Below, piece after piece: positions 1 through 10,209 of a stretch of DNA of 64,000 nt. The stretch is from NCBI GenBank assembly GCA_958450325.1, contig OY288241.1:43896278-43960277 (forward strand). Reading direction: 5' to 3'. Within the stretch, counting starts at the first letter, position 1, and every line of letters starts with the position of its first letter. The notes beneath the pieces were generated by a model that made no database searches, was not told the origin of the DNA, and worked only from the letters and a program-made list of their open reading frames with translations. A program made the translations under genes and the position numbers. The DNA comes from Agrostemma githago (lineage: Eukaryota > Streptophyta > Magnoliopsida > Caryophyllales > Caryophyllaceae).

Positions 1-258
1 TCTCTCCTAAATGCTACATTCAAAATATTATGTGTCTGCATACAGGTACACCCGTGACTTTGAAAGCAGGTCCAACTCCCCATGGAGCTATCATTATCAA
101 CTCATGTATGATTTCTATGTTATGGTTGGCGAGCCCTTCACGCGACTCTAATGGACTATAAACGACCCGACCGGAAGGCTGCCAGGTCGTAATCCTCGAT
201 TGACCTGGTGGCTACTCTGACTTCCGCCTTGTCCAAACCTCAGTTAGAGTGGGGGCTC
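1..258 (+). mobile_element. Element A: 3' tail of internal region of a Tat-like LTR element
   Basis: This stretch matches the reverse complement of the sequence just inside the left LTR of element D (about 52685-52940), including a shared block around the words GACCCGACCGGAAG and ACCTCAGTTAGAGTGGG. It ends in a purine-rich tract, AGAGTGGGGGCTC (246-258), immediately before the LTR start. That is the expected place and form of a polypurine tract, so element A reads left to right and only its 3' end is in the window. No coding sequence is visible here. Family assignment rests on resemblance to D and to the Tat-type elements B and C. Confidence 0.6.
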
Positions 259-640
259 TCTAGACACTCGCATTTTGCCTGCTCGTGTCTGTAGCAGTCT
301 CCAACAAAACACCCGATGATGATCGGACGCTAACATGCATTGATACGCTTGAATACGGGACTCGGACTCAATAGTATCTGACATGGGCAGTTAGCGGAGT
401 ACAAATCTCTCAAAACCGACCTCAAATTCAGACTCAGTAGGTCGTTCTCAATAAAATAAAGCTATGTTGAGCTAAAAATCGTCACCGAGGCTAAAAATCG
501 TCACCGAGCCAAAACCGATCAAAGTCGAAACCCAAGAACATAACCAGCCTCACGCTGCGTCCAAATACAAAAAGAATCAATTCAAATCCAAAGTCAAAGC
601 AAGATCATAACCTTCCTAAAATGGCTCACCCGCCTAAGGG

Positions 641-760
641 TCACTCGATGGAGTAACCCTCCAAAAAATGACCAGGGAACCTCTCTGTGGAGCACTCGAT
701 CGATTCCACTAATGGGCACTCGATTGAGTGACCCTAGACGAGGATAAACTCAATATATAC
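641..760 (+). promoter_or_regulatory. Element A LTR promoter: palindrome cluster plus TATA-like box
   Basis: Three imperfect copies of the palindrome CACTCGATCGAGTG occur within 95 bases (starting near 641, 692 and 718). AATATATAC follows at 752-760, then poly-C. Position within the LTR and the TATA-like box suggest the U3 promoter. Function is inferred from arrangement only. Confidence 0.45.
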
Positions 761-772
761 CCCCCCCCCCCC
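760..772. repeat. Homopolymer C tract (13 C)
   Basis: An uninterrupted run of C directly follows the TATA-like box of the element A LTR. Similar C-runs follow the TATA boxes of the B and C LTRs. Confidence 0.8.
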
Positions 773-877
773 TTTGCACATCATTTGAAGGACCTTCTCT
801 TTTCACCTGTTCTTCAACCCTCATTTTCACCTCCTTAGCATCTCCATACACTTTGCATACAAGGTCATTTCCCGAAA

Positions 878-882
878 CCTAG
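878..882. repeat. Target-site duplication of element B, left copy (CCTAG)
   Basis: CCTAG directly precedes the LTR start at 883 and recurs directly after the LTR end at 36347-36351. The 5-base size is normal for Ty3/Gypsy integration and proves that 883-36346 entered as one unit. Confidence 0.92.
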
Positions 883-3053
883 TGTGGACGTCCGTCCGCA
901 CCGCTCGGATCCCTGCTTGCCGGCGCGGGACTGACCCGGTTTTCAACGTGTGGCGGAGGCCACTCACGCGGCCCCCTCCCTGCCGGGGGCCGGTCCGATC
1001 TCTCATACGGGGCGAAGTGTCGGACCTCGATTTGGATGACGATCTGGACTTGTACTAGACAGGTGCGGGCACCCGTGTTTCCGTTTGGGAATCGATCGAG
1101 ACGTGGTTATAAATGTTTAAACGCCGATTCATTTGGTAAGGCGACCTTTTTAGTGAACTGAATTCGTTGCCGATTTGTGGAGTCGCCACCGAGTCAATTA
1201 TGTGGACTCGGTAACCGTTCAAGTCAACTTTGATCCCTTACTGGCTCAAAGTTGAGTGGCACGGGACCTAAAGATAAAGACTTGTACTCTTAAGCACTCC
1301 ATGCCTGGAATGACTCTCATTGCCAATGGTTTCGGACATCCTGAAACCGTCGATTCTGAGTAAGGGATGAGGGTACGTATTGGGAAGCCAACATCCGATA
1401 GATGTCAACACCCAATCACGCCCGCACTATAGCGGCCTCTACTAATCAATCGGTGGGCTGATATACTAGTTCTTTTGTTGTGGTGGAAGTACTATAACAT
1501 CCGTTGTTTTAACCCTATGCTTAGCTACGTTGGTTATTTAAGGACAAGTAAGTTTTATTGTCGAAGTAGCGGTGTTTACATTCTTTGCATGCGATTTCAC
1601 GTGACAAGCAGGCCATGGAAAGATGCACGTAGTAGAGTAGAGAGTACTATGTATTATACTTATTAACAAATCAGGTTTAACGCGATAATGCGGATATTAG
1701 TCGTTCTTGTGATATACCTTGCCTGGTATTCTGCTTAAGATGCGTCGGTTCAGCATTAATAGAGATGCGTCGAACATAATAAGGTGAGCACCCGGACTAA
1801 TACGGAACCCGACCATTACTTTGTTCAATTTTAAGTTGTTTTACGTTTTGAATTCCGTGTTAGGTGATTTAGCATGCGATTATAAGGTCATAAAAGCAAC
1901 AAATCATACGAAAAACTGTAAATGCGAATGTAAGTAAATCACATTGTGAGGAGTTGCAACCTCGGAGTATACACTAAACGGGACTCGATGCATAGATAAT
2001 TTTGAGAACGGATCTCGGAATTACTCGGGTCTATTTAGTGTGTTTCAGTATTTGTGGTTGAAGTTGGGACGTTACGTATTTTAGTAGATGCTTGTGGGCC
2101 TAGCGCCCACATCTAATGTTGTCGTACTGCATAATAATAGAAAGTACAAATATGGAAAGTTTTGTTTAGATGGCAACGTAGTGACAACTCAATCAACAGG
2201 CGGATCCTCCTAGCTTGACCAGTGACTCCGGCAGAACTCCGTTACCGTTTGACCTTCCCGCGGCTACTCCGGCAGAGCTTCGTTTGCTAAGAACTAGTTC
2301 TTCGGCTAATCCGGCAGAACTTCGTTACTATTTTTGAGCTAGTCGATCACAGGCACCTCGGTATCGAGTGGGGTGCTCGAAGGTGAGGAGTAGCGTCGAT
2401 GTCGCTTTCTTTTATCGGAACTACGATCGAGTGGATCGTTTCCCTCGGGTGTCGGAGTGCGAGCCCTTAGTGAGAGTTTTGAGGGAGAAGAGAAGAATGA
2501 ATTATGTCGAATGAATGAGGCGGAGGGGGGTATTTATAGGTATTTTCGGCCCTCATCGCCCATATGGACGCTTGAGCTGGGGCGCACCAAGACTCAGGCG
2601 CATGGGCTAAGGCGTGGTGAGACCCAGGCACGTAGGGTGGGGCGGTTGGGATTTTGAGGATACGGTTTTGATACTTTCCAAAACCGTGAGACGGGTGTAC
2701 GATATGTTTCTTGGGTGTTAAGGCTTCCCACGGCTTGACCTAGCGCCGTGGGTTTAGTGGCCTCGGGTGTTCATCCCAAGGTTCGCTTGACACGGTGTTG
2801 ACTCGGTTCGAGTTTCGGGGCCGACTCGGGGTCCCGGTGTCGGAATTAATTCTAATTAGTGTATATGTAACCGTAACGACACGACGATGGCTGCCATCAT
2901 GTTAGTTTTTTAATTTTTCCGAGTAATTATTTGATCCGTTCTATAGGAAAACTACCTACAACATCGCGAACCCGTGTCGCGTTGCAGTCCTATCATCATC
3001 GGGTATTTGTTGGGCACTTCTGCAGCCACCAGGTCCAAGACTGGGCGTCTACA
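883..3053 (-). mobile_element. Element B left LTR (3' LTR)
   Basis: The 2171-bp LTR aligns end to end with 34192-36346 and with the inverse of 45576-47752. Read on the minus strand it starts TGTAGACGCCCAG and ends near GACGTCCACA. The minus-strand TATA box CTATAAATA lies at 2531-2539, and a GC-rich motif cluster containing AAGACTCAGGCGC lies upstream of it (about 2570-2665). The expected polypurine tract just outside (3054-3070) is degraded compared with the GTGGGGGCTC form beside the A and D LTRs. Confidence 0.88.
2531..2665 (-). promoter_or_regulatory. LTR promoter of element B, 3' copy
   Basis: The minus strand reads a GC-rich cluster of ACTCAGGCGC-like words (2665 down to 2570), then CTATAAATA followed by CCCCC. 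The same order occurs in the 5' LTR of B (35960 down to 35824) and in the LTR of C (45975-46097). Confidence 0.5.
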
Positions 3054-3410
3054 GAAGCCGTCACTTTGACTGAGGCTTGCACAAGGCGAAAGTAAAAGTA
3101 TAGCCGCCCAGGTCAATCGATGATTACGACCTGGTGGCTGTCCGGTCGGGTCGCTTTAAGTCCAGTGGACTACGTGTTGAGGCCCGCCAGCCATAGCTTT
3201 AGAAATCATACCTGACGTCTTCGCTTGCGGTTGCTTGCTTGGGCCCGGGACGTTGCTTGATTCTTTTGGCGCGCGCGCTTTGTCTTCTTTGTTTTGTTTT
3301 GAACGGTTTATTTTTAATTTTTTTAAAATATTTTTAGTGTGTAGGTGACGCGTTAAGCGTACGTGCAAAGAGCGCTCTTATATGTTTGTCTTTATTTAAA
3401 CAAACGTTTC
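3054..3410. other. Element B internal sequence beside the 3' LTR
   Basis: Non-coding internal end of element B. The first 130 bases resemble the corresponding ends of elements A and D (shared blocks around CTGAGGCTTG and TCCGGTCGGGTCG), showing that B and the A/D type are related. Nothing coding is supported. Confidence 0.5.
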
Positions 3411-3918
3411 TTTCGGGATGCTTGTGAACCCTTGATAAAACGTTCGAGGGCATCAGTCTCCACTCAAATAATTGTCTTTCAGGATGCCTCTGACCCCTAG
3501 GACAAAACGAAATGAGATAAACTACTCGAGGGCGTTAGTCTCCACTCGAGTAACTGTCTTTCGAGATGCCTCTGACCCCTTAGGACAAAACGAAATGAGA
3601 TAAACTACTCGAGGGCGTTAGTCTCCACTCGAGTAGATGTCTTTCGGGATGCCTCTGACCCCAAGGACAAAACGAAATGAAATAAACTACTCGATGGCGT
3701 TAGTCTCTACTCGAGTAGCTATCTTTCGGGATGCCTCTGACCCCTAGGACAAAACGAAATGAGATAAACTACTCGAGGGCGTTAGTCTCCACTCGAGTAG
3801 CTATCTTTCGGGATGCCTCTGACCCCTAGAACAAAACGAAATGAGATAAACTACTCGAGGGCGTTAGTCTCCACTCGAGTGGCTGTCTTTCGGGATGCCT
3901 CTGACCCCTAGGACAAAA
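3411..3918. repeat. Tandem array of about 82-bp units (about 6 copies)
   Basis: The word GATGCCTCTGACC recurs at 3483, 3565, 3648, 3730, 3812 and 3894, giving steps of 82, 83, 82, 82 and 82 bases. A degraded 65-base first unit starts near 3411. Each unit also holds the inverted words CTCGAGGGCG and CTCCACTCGAG. Tandem repeats near the 3' LTR are a known trait of Tat/Ogre-type elements. Confidence 0.93.
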
Positions 3919-4450
3919 ATTGGTGTGTCTCCGAGATAACTAAGACCCCTCGGGCAAAATTGCTGTGCCTCCGGGATAACTAAGACCCCTCGGGCAAAAT
4001 TGTTGTGCCTCCGGGATTACTAAGACCGCTCGGGCAAAATTGTTGTGCCTCCGGGATAACTAAGACCCCTCGGGCAAAATTGTTGTGCCTCCGGAATAAC
4101 TAAGACCCCTCGGGAAAAATTGTTGTGCCTCCGGGATAACTAAGACCTTTCGGGGAAAATTGTTGTGCCTCCGGGATAACTAAGACCCCTCGGGCAAAGT
4201 TGTTGTGCCTCCCGGATAACTAAGACCCCTCGGGCAAATTAAAGTTGTTGTGCCTTCGGGGTAACTAAGACCCCTCGGGCAAAATTGTTGTGCCTCCGGG
4301 GTAACTAAGACCCCTCGGGCAAAGTTGTTGTGCCTCCGGGATAACTAAGACCCCTCGGGCAAATTTGATGTGCCTCCGGGATAACTAAGACCCCTCGGGC
4401 AAAATTGTTGTGCCTCCGGGATAACTAAGACTCCTCGGGCAAAATTGTTG
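3919..4450. repeat. Tandem array of 40-bp units (13 copies)
   Basis: Thirteen copies of a 40-base unit carry the core CCGGGATAACTAAGACCCC followed by TCGGGCAAAAT. Copies differ at one to four positions, and one carries a short insertion (near 4240). The array follows directly from the 82-bp array, with a shared GACCCCT-GGACAAAA junction suggesting one arose from the other. Confidence 0.94.
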
Positions 4451-5600
4451 TTTGTTTAATTTTTAATTAAATGCTTGTTTTATGAGTTTGTCTTAGTTAA
4501 TTTTTTTTTGCAGCTTGTCTTACTTTGTTTGGGTTTGTTATCGCTTTTGTTTTTGTTTGTTTATGCATTTGAGATTTGTTTAGAGTCTATTTCGATTAGT
4601 TGGGTTTAGATTTGCTTTGTTACGCGTCCGGGTGCAGCGTTTAGGTTAAGTGCGTTTCTTATGCTTGTTTCATTGTTGAGAGTGTATTATCGATGTTGAT
4701 TAGTAATCATTCCGCTCATTGTGATTTTGTTTGGTTTAAAGGTTGCATGTTTTATGTGTATCGACCTTTGAGTTTGTTTACTTTGTTTTGTTTTAGTCTG
4801 GGCCTGACCGTTTAGGCGCGCATCCTTCAGCGCCCTAAGACTCAGGCGCTTAGCCCCCAGCGCGCCAAAACTCAGGCGCGTTGCTTGGGGCGGTCGGGTT
4901 TTTGAGGTCCGGGTCTGTTTAAGTAAACGAAAATTTGAGCGATCGTTTTATTTCACTATATTCAAACGCGTCGTCCCCCTCGCCCGAACCTCGACTTCTC
5001 GACTTTTCTTGCCAACTTTTGTTTCGATTTTCGCTATTTACGACAATATCGACTCCGGGTTAGTGTTCTTTACCCGTTTAATGTCGATTTTGCTTGATTT
5101 GATTGATTATTGTTTGTTTCAAACCCTAGAAAATTGATTTGGGCGTTTTTTATTTACTACGTTTTGATGCTTGTGCTCAATTTCGTTGTTAAATTAAGGT
5201 TGATTAGAGTTTGTTGAAGTAGTTATAACCTTCGATAAGGGTTTTTGAGGTGCGACAATGGCTTGTTATGAGAATGTGTTTGGAATGCTAGGGCTAAGGA
5301 CCGTTTCTCGATTATTCCCGTGTTTATTTTGTGTAATCTCGTTCAAATAGTGTTTGTGAGGATGTGGGTGGCTCCCTTGTCGGTTTTCATGGGCTAGGGT
5401 GGCTCCTAGGGCTTTCCGTGAGGTTTCGTGTGTCTTAAGACGGACCAAAAGGTGTCGTAACGATGCCTGATTTTCCCGAAACCACTTCCATTGTGACCGG
5501 GATCAAAAATGGGTGCTAACGGCTTTTGCGGAATTTTGATATCTTCATCCAAAATTTCGACCCTATTTTGACCTGTTTAAGCTGATTTAGCCTGACTAGG
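4451..5600 (+). other. Upstream region of the antisense PMD gene
   Basis: A T-rich, G/T-skewed stretch between the tandem arrays and the first recognisable PMD exon. It holds a GC-rich block (4800-4910) homologous to the LTR promoter cluster of the same element, then a weak TATA-like word (4957-4964). The 5' end of the PMD gene, with its start codon, must lie in this stretch, because exon 1 opens behind a splice acceptor at 5628 and has no in-frame ATG of its own. I could not place that exon. Confidence 0.45.
4800..4965 (+). promoter_or_regulatory. Candidate promoter of the antisense PMD gene, sharing the LTR motif cluster
   Basis: The block 4805-4910 matches LTR positions about 2575-2665 in the words AAGACTCAGGCGC, ACTCAGGCGCG-like, GGGGCGGT and TTTTGAGG, in the same order and orientation on the plus strand. 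In the LTR the TATA box lies to the left (minus-strand sense). Here the TATA-like word CTATATTC lies to the right (4957-4964), toward the PMD gene. Promoter function is inferred. Confidence 0.4.
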
Positions 5601-5628
5601 GTTGTGTTTTTTTTGTTTTTGTTTACAG

Positions 5629-5984
5629 CTAGAGATGATACCGAGCGTCCCGAGGGAACTTCCTCGGTTGGTGCTAGTGCTAGTGCAAGTGCTAGTGTGG
5701 AGGTTGTCGGGGCTAGTTCGCAGACTCCCCGAGGGATTCATAGGAGACATCGAAGTATTTCGTCTCAGCGTCGCGATCCCGAGACCATTAATGAGGCTGA
5801 ATTCGATAGAGTGAAGAAGCGTAAGCTTCCGGAGACGATTTCTAGGAGGGCTCATGCCCCGGCTCCTGCACCGGAGAGCGAAGAGGTTGTTTATGAAGAT
5901 CCCGAGTGGGCTTGGGACTGGGATGGTCATCAGCTGACGTTTTACCTTGACCTTCACATTTCTAACCAAATTGTGCGGGGCCTG
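5629..5984 (+). CDS. Antisense PMD gene, exon 1 (low-complexity N-terminal part)
   Basis: An open stretch starts behind a polypyrimidine tract and acceptor TTTACAG (ending 5628) and closes at donor CTG|GTGACT (5984). It encodes a Ser/Ala-rich segment with repeated SASASAS, then a basic segment (HRRHRS) that could be a nuclear signal, then an acidic and Trp-rich end (EDPEWAWDWD). Joining 5984 to the acceptor at 6102 keeps the frame of the mobile domain. The exon starts with two bases of a split codon, so at least one upstream exon with the start codon is missing from this call. The acidic/basic low-complexity part is not diagnostic by itself. Confidence 0.55.
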
Positions 5985-6102
5985 GTGACTATTCTATTCG
6001 TGCTTATTGGCTTGTGTCTCAGATTTATTATTGGTATTAGTTTTTTTGGCTCGGGTTAGGTTAGGTTTGTTTTGTTTATCCTTGCATTGTTTTGGTTTGC
6101 AG

Positions 6103-6483
6103 CCCCCAGGTCCGATGAGGACTTTCTCGGGCTTTACTACGTGTCTCAATATCTATTTTCAGAAATTGACCCCTACGGTAAAGAGTATTATCGAGAGGAC
6201 CACTCTAGGTCCCGTGGATGGGCAGTGGGTTAGGCTGGTGGGTTGCAAGAGTAAGTGCAACCTTATGGTGATTAGGGCGATGATAGATCGCTTTCATGAT
6301 ACTACCTCGACTTTCCACATGGCTTTTGGGGAGGTCGGGATGACCCTAGAGGATTTTGGGATGATTAGCGGTCTGCCCTGGGGCCCGGATAGGATTAGGT
6401 GGGCTGCCGAAGGCCCTAGTCTAGATAGTGATGAGGTGCGGGGCCTCATCGGGGACTGTTTACCGCGTGAGGCATATAGTACG
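6103..6483 (+). CDS. Antisense PMD gene, exon 2 first part, plant mobile domain (interrupted by Tekay)
   Basis: This exon encodes the start of a plant mobile domain (PF10536-like family, found in MAIN-type proteins and in several plant transposons). The diagnostic stretch is MIDRFHDTTSTFH, then FGEVGMTLEDF and SGLPWG. The acceptor is GTTTGCAG ending at 6102. The exon is cut after the ACG codon at 6483 by the 5' LTR of the Tekay element and continues in the same phase at 17762. All codons up to the break are open. The gene lies antisense to its host element B. Antisense extra genes near the 3' LTR are known in Tat-lineage elements. A role for PMD proteins in transposon biology or silencing is proposed for the family, not shown here. 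Confidence 0.75.
6479..6483. repeat. Target-site duplication of the Tekay element, left copy (GTACG)
   Basis: GTACG directly precedes the TGTAAC start of the 5' LTR and recurs at 17757-17761 after the 3' LTR end. Confidence 0.95.
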
Positions 6484-9400
6484 TGTAACACCCCGTGTTT
6501 TCTTAATTTGATAAACACATATAAACTCTTTTAATTCCATCCTCATTATCCATTTATCCACTCGTCACTTGTATGATTGGAATTAATGTTCTAGGTTCCC
6601 ATCCTTCACACTTTTATTTATCCTCTCAAACCCTTACGTTCGGATGAACTAATAAACTTTGGCAATATAATTGCTCATTTTACATCAGTTTAGAGACGTA
6701 TTTGGCTCTTGATCAAAACATAAATGTTTTAGATCTTTCTCTTAGCTTTCCAACGCCACCTTAATCGTCTTAATCGAAGTACTGTAGAGAAAGTTATGAT
6801 CGAAATACGACAGGCTGTCACCGTAATCCGCGGACCGCAATTCCGTCGTCCTCATCTATTTCACTCACACTTCACTTAGTTTTGTGCTACTTGCTTGCAA
6901 CTTGCCAACTTGCCCACTTGCATTTCCTTAGAGCCCAAGGCCTATGTGCATAGGTCCTTAGGCATGCATGGCTAATCATCATCTACCTAAGCCTTATTTT
7001 GTCCTTAAATTGTGATGAACTTCTAATGCTTCCTTCACCATTCCACCGTGAACATCATCCCTCCATTTCTCACAATTCCTTTCTCATATCATCTTCTCAC
7101 AACACTCATATTTACTAGTAAGGGTAGATTTTAATTATTCATTAGTTTTATTCATTACTAGTTTAATTATTTATTATTTTCTTGATAAATTTTATCAATC
7201 TAAAACTAGGTGAACAAGAGTCCTTGGTGGAAGGAAACCACTTGGGTTGATATCATTCATATTCTACTTATATTAATACTACTAAATTTCTCTCAAGGTA
7301 ACTAGGTTTACTCTTTTTCTTGATTTATGAAATTCTAATATTTTTATGAATTTATAATGAGATTGAGAATATATATGAAATTTAAATTTTTTGATAATAT
7401 ATGAACTTCATGGTATAAGTTATGTATATATTTTTGTGATGAATATATGAATATATAATTGGTTTTATTGCTCATTATTTAATCATGCTTGTAATTCATT
7501 TATCATGCAATAAATATATACATTATATGAGTGATTAAAATAATTATGTTCTTAATTATATTCCTAATTTTTTATGTTGATGATGTTGCATGTAGATTTT
7601 TAAGTTTTTAGATTTGATTTTTTGGATCATTATTCTATTTTTCCATGTTATCACATTTTTTATGAATATTCATGCATGCATGCACAAATATCCACAATAT
7701 ATAAATAATTATGAAAAAAAAAATATTTTTTTGTTATAATATGACTTTTTAGTATGTAATAAACTTTTGCATGGTGATTCTATAATTTATATAATTATTC
7801 TTTTGGATTTAAATGGATAATTAGGTAATAAAACCCTCAAGTTATAATAAAAATGAGATAAATTCATATGGTATTTGATATAAATATATTCTGATTTTTC
7901 TTGTTAAAATTAATTTATAAGTGTCATAAAATACTTTTATTTAATTATTTAATTAATTGATCATGAAATTTCCTATTAAAAATGTTATTATAAATTGTAA
8001 GTATAAAGACTTGTTAAATAATTAATATGACATTATTTTAATAGAACTTAAAACTTAATTTTATATTAAATAAATTTTTATCGACAGTATGTAATTTAAA
8101 TTTAATCATTTATAATGGGTAGTTAAGCATATCCATGATTGTATAATAATTAAAAATATAAGTTTTCGTCACCCTAAATAACACTGTTTGTTCACAGGTA
8201 AGTAAACTTTAATTCTGGTAATGGACAGAATAGTAGTTGTGTTGCAGTTGTTAGACACAATGCCTCCTTACTTGACAACCAGGGTTCAAACCCCACTACC
8301 AAAATCTTTTTGTACTTCTTTATATTTTCACTCACACCTATTAAAATTTAATTTTATAATTACTATTTAATGATTTATTATACTATGTGAACAAATTACA
8401 TGTTATGATGTATTTTAAGAACTAGATCTATTATTTTTACAAATATCAATTATTTAATGCTTTTCAACTTTTATTATGTATCATAAATAATAATTTGATC
8501 ATTTATTTAATAAATGAATTTATATTCATGTGTAAGAGAAATATATAAAAAAAAAAAAGGTAATTAATTGTTGTGCATGTCATATGATTTAATACTATTT
8601 ACTTAATCATATAGTTAACATAAAATTTATTTAGTCCTCATGCTCGAATAATACAACTTCGATAAATGGTTGTTTTAAGCAACATTGAATTTTATAGTAA
8701 AAATTTATCTTATGCTCTAGCAATTTATTATACTTTATTCGGATTGATGCTATTAAAAATTATTGCTCGGTTATGAGCGTTTGGCATGTTAACACGGGGT
8801 TATCCATAGTGCCCAGATATTATCTTTTGGACCTTGTTCCATTTTATATATGGTATGGCTAGAATATAAGATATCGAGTAGATTTCAGGTTATTGGTCTA
8901 CTCGAGAAGAGCAATACCAAACTGGGTAGGTTTCAGGTTATTGGCCTACCTAGTACCCTGGCATGGTTTCAGGTTATTGGCCTACTAAGGGTTGACCGTT
9001 TCTTATGGAATACTCTTATGAGTCTATGGATATGTCGTTTGAGGGTCAAGGGTCCGCACTTTTACGCCTTGACTGGTTAAGGGTCCGCACTTTTACGCCT
9101 TAACTAGACGTTTTGTCCCTCGAAAGTCTGGCCAGTCTTAGACATGGGTTCACGGTTATGTGTCCCACCGTAGGGTTATTTTGGTGTCAGGTTATTGGCA
9201 TCGAAGTTTAGGGTTTCAGGTTATTGGCCCTAGACGGTGCTCGTTCTTAGCTCGTGTTATTCTGTATATTTTGGTTCGAGTTCTGGAAGGACATATACAT
9301 ATATATATATATATATCAGTTCTACATTCTATTTATTTATTTATGGCTTGGTATTAGTTACGTTGTCACGTATTCCTTGCTATTAATATTTTATCACATG

Positions 9401-9814
9401 TTTTGATGAACTTTATATGTTATCATGTTTTTAATTGGAGTATATATTATCTCTTGTTATATTCTCGTAATTATGATTAGATTTTCATCAATCATGACTG
9501 GGAGGACTCCTAGTTACTCCCCACTGACGGTGGACTTTTATTTTTTTCAGGTTGATGTGCTACTTGGTCATGAATGGGGTTGACTTGAGAGAGAATAAAT
9601 AATGAATTATATGTTTAATAATTGAACCTTGTAGTTTTATTTTTATCGGGTTTCAATTCCGAGAGTAGTTGTATGCGTTAAGACATATTAATTATCTATG
9701 TTGGTAACACTCGGATTTAGTTAACCATGGTGTTTCCGCCACCATGGTGTATTATTAATATAAGACGCTATAATTGTCTATCTTATTTCTTTTGTTTAAA
9801 TCCGGGGAGTTACA
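6484..9814 (+). mobile_element. Tekay 5' LTR
   Basis: 3331 bp, starting TGTAACACCCCG and ending GGGGAGTTACA. It is very AT-rich in the middle (7300-8750). It carries five copies of TTTCAGGTTATTGG or a one-base variant (8883, 8931, 8967, 9185, 9214) and a doubled GGGTCCGCACTTTTACGCCTT (about 9049-9103). The AT repeat at 9297-9316 may supply the TATA box. Short open stretches inside (for example 8850-9080) only reflect the iterated motif. Confidence 0.95.
8883..9316 (+). promoter_or_regulatory. Iterated CCAAT-like motif cluster and TATA-like repeat of Tekay 5' LTR
   Basis: Five copies of TTTCAGGTTATTGG lie within 345 bases, each ending in ATTGG, the inverse of a CCAAT box. ATATATAT follows 70-90 bases downstream. 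The identical set is present in the 3' LTR (16823, 16871, 16907, 17125, 17154). Promoter role is inferred from position. Confidence 0.45.
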
Positions 9815-9816
9815 GT

Positions 9817-9829
9817 TGGTATCAGAGCC
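9817..9829 (+). other. Tekay primer binding site (initiator-Met tRNA)
   Basis: TGGTATCAGAGCC starts two bases after the LTR end. It matches the 3' end complement of initiator methionine tRNA used by most plant chromoviruses. Confidence 0.93.
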
Positions 9830-10048
9830 AGAATGCTCCCAACACTCTCAGATTGAAATAAGACTTAAACAAATATTAGTTTGACTAAGAGAGAGTGGGG
9901 TAGAAACAAGTATGGACTCAATTGTTGTTTATATTATGGGTCTCTTACTTGTGGGTAAGATATGCTTTTGTTGTCTCCTTATGATTGAGTAGTTGCATGT
10001 TAGTGGTAGCATAGGGTCTCTACCACTAGAATCACGTGTTATCTCTGG

Positions 10049-10209
10049 ATGCAGATGAATACCCGCCAGGGAAACGGCCACGCCAACGCTGAGAATGATA
10101 GGGTTCACATGATCGTGAAGGATCCGTCTTTGAGCGTTTCAATCGCCACAAGCCCCCAGAATTCATGGGAGTCACGGACCCTATCATCCTTGAGAATTGG
10201 ATCCACTAA
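10049..10209 (+). pseudogene. Broken N-terminal part of Tekay gag
   Basis: An ATG-led stretch encodes MQMNTRQGNGHANAEND, like the usual start of chromovirus gag. The recognisable continuation (FERFNRHKPPEFMGV, then ILENWIH) is in the next frame, so a frameshift lies around 10100-10115. That second frame then meets a TAA at 10207-10209, immediately before the ATG at 10210. At least two lesions therefore separate the gag start from the long frame. I describe the damage only. Sequencing error cannot be excluded. Confidence 0.75.

Larger units (their letters stand above)
259..877 (+). mobile_element. Element A 3' LTR, first part (split by element B)
   Basis: The LTR begins TCTAGACAC, a decayed form of the TGTAGACAC start seen in its relatives. 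It aligns in order with the reverse complement of the element D LTR: the block around AACACCCGATGATGATCGGACG (299-340) and the downstream GACCTCAAATTCAG block are both shared. A cluster of CACTCGATCGAGTG-like palindromes lies at 641-734, followed by a TATA-like box (752-760) and a run of 13 C (760-772). The LTR is interrupted at the CCTAG target site of element B and resumes at 36352. Confidence 0.65.

Noticed and set aside
3411..4450. Regular repeats considered as a CRISPR array
   Set aside because: Units follow each other without unique spacers, the sequence is plant nuclear, and the array sits in an LTR element. These are ordinary tandem repeats.
5577..5969. 130-codon minus-strand frame opposite PMD exon 1
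   Set aside because: It is a shadow of the plus-strand exon, which has matching splice sites and joins in frame to the mobile domain.
8850..9357. Open frames in the Tekay LTR with repeated FQVIG
   Set aside because: The repeat comes from the iterated DNA motif TTTCAGGTTATTGG. The frames are duplicated in the 3' LTR and have no coding signature.
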